Origin: Stenogyne calaminthoides
Taxonomy: Eukaryota > Streptophyta > Magnoliopsida > Lamiales > Lamiaceae
Direction: 5' to 3'
NCBI GenBank assembly: GCA_037126765.1
Contig: JBBCBC010000026.1
Coordinates: 28,319,698-28,383,697, forward strand
Length of the DNA stretch: 64,000 nucleotides
Both the position numbers and the translations under genes were made by a program. Position 1 is the stretch's first letter, and every line of letters starts with the position of its first letter. The notes beneath the pieces are model-generated. The model worked only from the letters and a program-made list of their open reading frames with translations, ran no database searches and was not told the origin of the DNA. This document shows, in pieces, positions 60,400 to 64,000 of this stretch.

Positions 60400-62072
60400 C
60401 TTTATTTGGAGGATCCAGATCGGTTGGTGGCCACAGGAACGTTGCACAGCTCCCATGGAATGATTCATGGTCATCCCATCACTCCTGGTTTCGTGAGGGG
60501 TCACACTCGATGTATCCGTGTCGGACAAGAGGATTCAATGGATGGTGCAAAATCAATCGATGGCCGTCACGGTGAAGCAATGATCGGGCACTTCATCGAA
60601 TGGCCGACCAACTTGGTCTCTAGCACCATGAGGGTAAAATATATGTTATTAAAGTTCATTATCTTATTTGTGGTTCTAAATAATATTGCAAATTAATTGT
60701 AGAATCTGCCGACACCACAATTGCATCGGAAGAAATCACCACAAAAGGCTAAAGAAAAATCGAGGGGTGTCGTAGACAGTCAGAGGGGGAGAACGAGGGA
60801 CTCCACTGCGCTCAGACTTGGTTATCCCATGACTGGAGACTTAGATCACGATGATGATTATGTACAGTCTAGAGTGCACCGGATGGTATCGTCTAATGCT
60901 TTCGAGATAAATCCACAGTTCCCATGCTTGCTCACTTTCATCAGAATACTTTCCAAGAATTCGTCAGTGAGGAACATGTGCGCGAAGTCTTGAATGACGA
61001 GTGGTTGAGTGCAACCACCATAGCCCTTTACCTCATGTATGTGTTTACTAATTCTCAATATTCACTTTCTGTATTGTTTAATTTTCTTTTTAAATATTAA
61101 TTAGCGTATATATGTTGGTTAAAGATATTTGGGTGAGGTATATCTCTCCAGAGATGTCGAAAGCAAGTGGAATGTATTCCTTCGTCTCCCCCCCAGGTGT
61201 CTTACATATTGGGTGATAGGGTACAGACCATGGATGACTTAGTTAATCATATGCTGAATCAAACTGGGAGCGATCATCTCATTTTTTGGCCAACAAATGT
61301 GGGTGAGTGATAAACATTTCGGTAAAATTTGTATTCATGTTTATAATATTTGCACATATATATGCTAAATTTGCAGTTAATTTTAATATTCTCAATATAA
61401 TATAAGAACCATTGGAGTCTTTCGGGTCGCCATACACATGTATACATTAAGTGTGTATTTTATGGACCCAGCTCAGGATGGAGTTTATTCAAATCGCCCT
61501 GATCTCGTTTCATATATGGAAGCGTAAGTTCATTTTTAATATTCTATACAATGATTTGTTTTACTTATAAAATTATGCATATTTAATCTATTTTTATTTT
61601 TTAATTATAATAATAATAGTGTGATGACGATGTATCGGAGTCGCCTTCAGAGTCAAGGTTCAAGATCTAAGTTAAATAAAGTGAACTGGATTAACATTAA
61701 GGTAAATTTAATTTAGTAAATTATTAAATTAATATAAAGAAATCATAATTGTAATACGTGATTATAATAGTTAATCAACAGGTTCCGAGGCAACGAGATA
61801 ATGAACATTGTGGACATTTTGTGTGTTGCTTTATTGAAGATATAATCCGCGTTTCTCTAACGAACATTCCTCTCAATGTAAGTCAATTTATCGATTTGTT
61901 TAAATTATTATTGATTGAATAAAAATTCATACTATATTGATTGATTCATTGTTTGCAGTTTGTCTATGAACGTGAGCTCAAGTTTTACTCTAAGAAAAGA
62001 CTGGATAAACGGAAAAACGATTGGACGGGGTACCTTTACAATCGATTCTTATATTCTTACGATATTGAGTGA
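60400..62072 (+). pseudogene. CACTA-encoded Ulp1-like (C48) cysteine protease, copy B
   Basis: Exons with GT-AG borders are about 61115-61310 (one frameshift near 61159), 61407-61523, 61620-61701, 61782-61877 and 61959-62072 (TGA). The C48 catalytic order is visible: His in NHW (about 61410), Asp in YFMDPAQDG (about 61465), Cys in EHCGHFVCCF (TGT at 61809-61811). The C-terminus is NDWTGYLYNRFLYSYDIE. The last four exons join in frame, but the His exon is disturbed just after NHW. Upstream, 60400-60990 holds the EDPDRLVATGTLHSSHGM segment. Plant CACTA elements often carry such Ulp1-like genes; here it is probably inactive. Confidence 0.7.
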
Positions 62073-62119
62073 TCGTTGTTTGAAATTTTGGTAGCATGTA
62101 ATTAAATTATATATTTGTG

Positions 62120-62360
62120 ATGATATATATTTCATGTTTTTGGTGTATTGGACGTATGTTTATGATTGTATGTTTATTTATTTCATAATGTATATGTTTA
62201 TTTATTTGATGTTTTGGTATATATATATGTGGTATAAGTTTTGGTTTATGATTTTATTATAGGATTTTTGGTTTATGATTTTATTATAGGATTTTTGGTT
62301 TATGGTTTATGGTATTGGACGTATATATAAGTTTTGGTTTATAGTTTTATTATAGGATTT
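62120..62360. repeat. GGTTTATGATTTTATTATAGGATTTTT short tandem repeat
   Basis: Two to four head-to-tail units of TTTTGGTTTATGATTTTATT with variants lie between the Ulp1-like gene and the CACTA 3' end. Low-complexity, no coding. Confidence 0.7.
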
Positions 62361-62653
62361 TTAAAATATAAATTAATAAAAAAAAAAAGATATTGACAAG
62401 CGGTTAATAAATCATTTATCTATCTAACATAATAAACGAAATTATAAAAAAAAAAATAAGTTAGACAGCGGTTAATAACCGTTGTCCAAGCCCCCCTCTT
62501 GCAATGCGGTTGAAAACCGCTGTCCAAGCCCAACTTTTGGACAGCGGTTTTTTAATAGCTATCCAAGCTTGGACAGCTCTTACTTGGACAGCTGTTATAA
62601 CCGCTCTCTAAGGGTTTTTTTAACAGTTGTCCAAGCCCAAATGTGTATTTGTG

Positions 62654-62765
62654 ATGGAAAAATAGTTGCACGGTTCAGTATAAACAAATTGCATCCTTCA
62701 GTATAACAAGTTGCATGGCTCTGAAATGCACTATGAATGCACGGTGCACCTGAATACACATGTGA
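62654..62765. mobile_element. Right half of the older inverted-repeat element
   Basis: Inverted partner of 55325-55438, starting directly at the ATG target duplication of the CACTA element. It is missing next to copy A, where the CACTA is cut. Confidence 0.7.
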
Positions 62766-63250
62766 CCCACTCTAACTTATTTTGCTCATCAAACCTTAAA
62801 AAAATTTCATTTGATTTTAGACTTCTAAACTGTACAAATTCGACTTTTTCGTCCTTCAGTTGGCTACGACAAGTACCAACTAATGCAAACGGCTACAAAT
62901 ATACAATCTTCATTTTGTTTATTATACTTTACTAATAAAATAAAACTCCTTTCATTTGCATATGGCCTGTTGTAGCTGATTGAAACGTAGAAACACTTCT
63001 ATTTTAAAAAAAAAAAATATATAGATATATTCTTTTATACTATTTTGATGATTTTGCAAACACATAGACATGAATTTGATCTATTGTTATATGGTCAATT
63101 TTCGATTCAAAGCTCCATTTTTCATACTATATATGCATGATAAATACAGAGATTTGATTATTTTTTAATAGGACACTTATCAATTATCATTCGTTTAAAT
63201 GATGAATCAAACACAAATTTAGCTTATGATACATATGATTTTATTTGCTG
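62766..63250. other. Intergenic region downstream of the diterpene-synthase exons
   Basis: AT-rich. I looked for the remaining 3' exons of the minus-strand diterpene synthase and saw none in this stretch, although a donor-like AG|GTAGGC at 63255 suggests the gene once continued leftwards. Confidence 0.4.
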
Positions 63251-63251
63251 C

Positions 63252-63694
63252 CTACCTCCCTCCATTTGCGTTCTGGAGTATGCTTCCTTGTTCGAATCCC
63301 CTAATAAAATTGTGCTTTTGACCCTTAGTATATTTTTGAGACGCGATTGTGTTCACTAAAGTCGCTGTTTTAGCCCAAGCTAGGTGCTCTCCTGATTTTT
63401 CAGGCTCAAACACACTTACTGCGGCTATATAGTAAGCTAACATAAGGCTTTCCTCACTCAACCCAAACTCCTCAAGACTGTAACTTTTGCACCATCTGCA
63501 TCAACCAACAACAACAACAACAAAAAAAAAATCAAAATTAGAATTTTATTAAGACTAATATTTAGAAATTGATATATCCAAATTAATATCTTACTCTTGA
63601 ATGTTTTTCCACTCAAGCTGATGCAATGCCTGGCAATCGTTATAGTCTAATTTTGCCAGTTCAAGGTAAGTGTTATTGTTCACATGTGGCATCC
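63252..63694 (-). pseudogene. Class II diterpene synthase (CPS-like) exons, frameshifted fragment
   Basis: Two exons are visible on the minus strand. Exon 63694-63595 (acceptor CTCAG, donor GTAAG) begins MPHVNNNTYLE and, after a 1-base shift at about 63660-63663, continues LAKLDYNDCQALHQLEWKNI. Exon 63495 to about 63256 reads EWCKSYSLEEFGLSEESLML, AYYIAAVSVFEPEKSGEHLA and WAKTATLVNTIAS. This order matches the gamma/alpha-domain part of plant copalyl-diphosphate-synthase-type enzymes. The exon joins in phase (GA|A = Glu). The frame ends at TAG 63252 or splices at 63255. The DXDD active-site exon is outside the window. The extra base breaks the protein unless it is an error; no 3' exons were found, so it is probably a pseudogene. 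Confidence 0.75.
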
Positions 63695-64000
63695 TGAGAT
63701 GGATAAGAAAATATAGTTAGGATCTGTAACAAAACGTCACTCAAGATATAGGAGTAGGTATAGTGTGAAAATTTTCATGTATGAAAATATATAAAATTAT
63801 CCTAAATCAATCATCTACACCCTAAACACTAAATAATGAACCCTAAATCACATATTCGGGTTGGGTGAACCATGAACCACTCAATTTTGTCTTACATTCA
63901 CCAGTTACAGAATTTAGTTGTAAATTAAAGTTTTTTCATGTATGAAATTTTTCATACTAGACTTGTCCAAGATATAAGTCCTATAATTTGTTTAAATTTA
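63695..64000. other. Probable intron of the CPS-like gene and window end
   Basis: AT-rich, non-coding in all frames that I checked. It lies upstream of the exon at 63694 in the minus-strand gene and ends at the window border. Confidence 0.4.

Larger units (their letters stand above)
32953..61432. repeat. Copy B of large direct duplication (GSTU cluster)
   Basis: Direct repeat of 1-25327, longer by about 3.1 kb. The extra sequence is mainly a hAT-type insertion (45343-45876), about 1.6 kb at 39534-41150 that copy A lacks, and a second CACTA 5' end (about 56160-56900). Copy B keeps a complete CACTA element with target duplication, so its right side looks ancestral and copy A is the truncated derivative. 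All three GSTU genes are open in this copy. Confidence 0.95.
55439..62653 (+). mobile_element. CACTA (En/Spm-type) transposon, complete, copy B
   Basis: The 5' end is CACTACTACACATTT and the 3' end (minus strand) CACAAATACACATTT. ATG is duplicated on both sides (55436-55438 and 62654-62656), giving the 3-bp target duplication expected for CACTA elements. Subterminal GACAGCGGTT/AACCGCTGTCC arrays lie at both ends (about 55490-55700 and 62455-62640). A second 5' end starts at 56193. The element encodes degenerate Transposase_24-like and Ulp1-like proteins; no TNP2-type DDE transposase was recognised, so it would need help to move. It sits inside an older inverted-repeat element. Confidence 0.9.

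Noticed and set aside
63280..63300. GTTCGAATCCC resembling a tRNA T-arm
   Set aside because: It lies within the CPS-like exon, and no cloverleaf can be drawn around it.

Overview
The window is AT-rich plant nuclear DNA, most likely from a eudicot. The evidence is two-exon tau-class glutathione S-transferase (GSTU) genes with GT-AG introns, exons resembling plant class II diterpene synthases (copalyl diphosphate synthase type), and a dense load of plant transposons (CACTA, hAT, Stowaway-like MITEs, LTR elements, a SINE-like element). A diterpenoid-producing lineage such as the mint family would fit, but the species cannot be read from the sequence.

The dominant structure is a large direct duplication. 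Copy A occupies 1 to about 25327 and copy B about 32953 to 61432. Homology starts at the first base of the window, so the left limit of the unit is not visible. Each copy has the same order, all GSTs on the minus strand: GSTU-1, GSTU-2, GSTU-3, then a plus-strand last-exon remnant of a diterpene synthase, then a CACTA transposon. The predicted GSTs are 218, 218 and 222 residues long, with a 105-codon first exon and a phase-0 intron. GSTU-2 and GSTU-3 are intact in both copies. GSTU-1 is intact in copy B and broken in copy A by homopolymer indels.

The copies differ by several discrete events. Copy B carries a 534-bp hAT-type insertion in the GSTU-2 intron, with an 8-bp target duplication and an empty site in copy A. 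It also keeps about 1.6 kb upstream of GSTU-1 that copy A lacks, has a doubled CACTA 5' end, and has 74-bp and 80-bp local tandem duplications. Copy A has one extra 50-bp minisatellite unit. The CACTA element in copy B is complete (55439-62653, 3-bp ATG target duplication) and sits inside an older inverted-repeat element. In copy A it is cut within its Ulp1-like protease exon and joined, with 4-bp microhomology, to a fragment of an LTR.

The spacer 25328-32952 holds a non-autonomous LTR-element remnant, nested foldback MITEs, a 2-unit ~320-bp tandem repeat and weak candidate exons. A possible exon on the minus strand straddles the start of copy B and continues off the left edge in copy A. Right of copy B, 63252-63694 holds two minus-strand exons of a class II diterpene synthase, one with a frameshift. 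The region is thus a duplicated detoxification (GSTU) cluster mixed with decaying diterpene-synthase pieces. No prokaryotic features, CRISPR arrays or complete viral genes were seen. Some A/B differences look like consensus errors, so single-base frameshifts should be read with caution.
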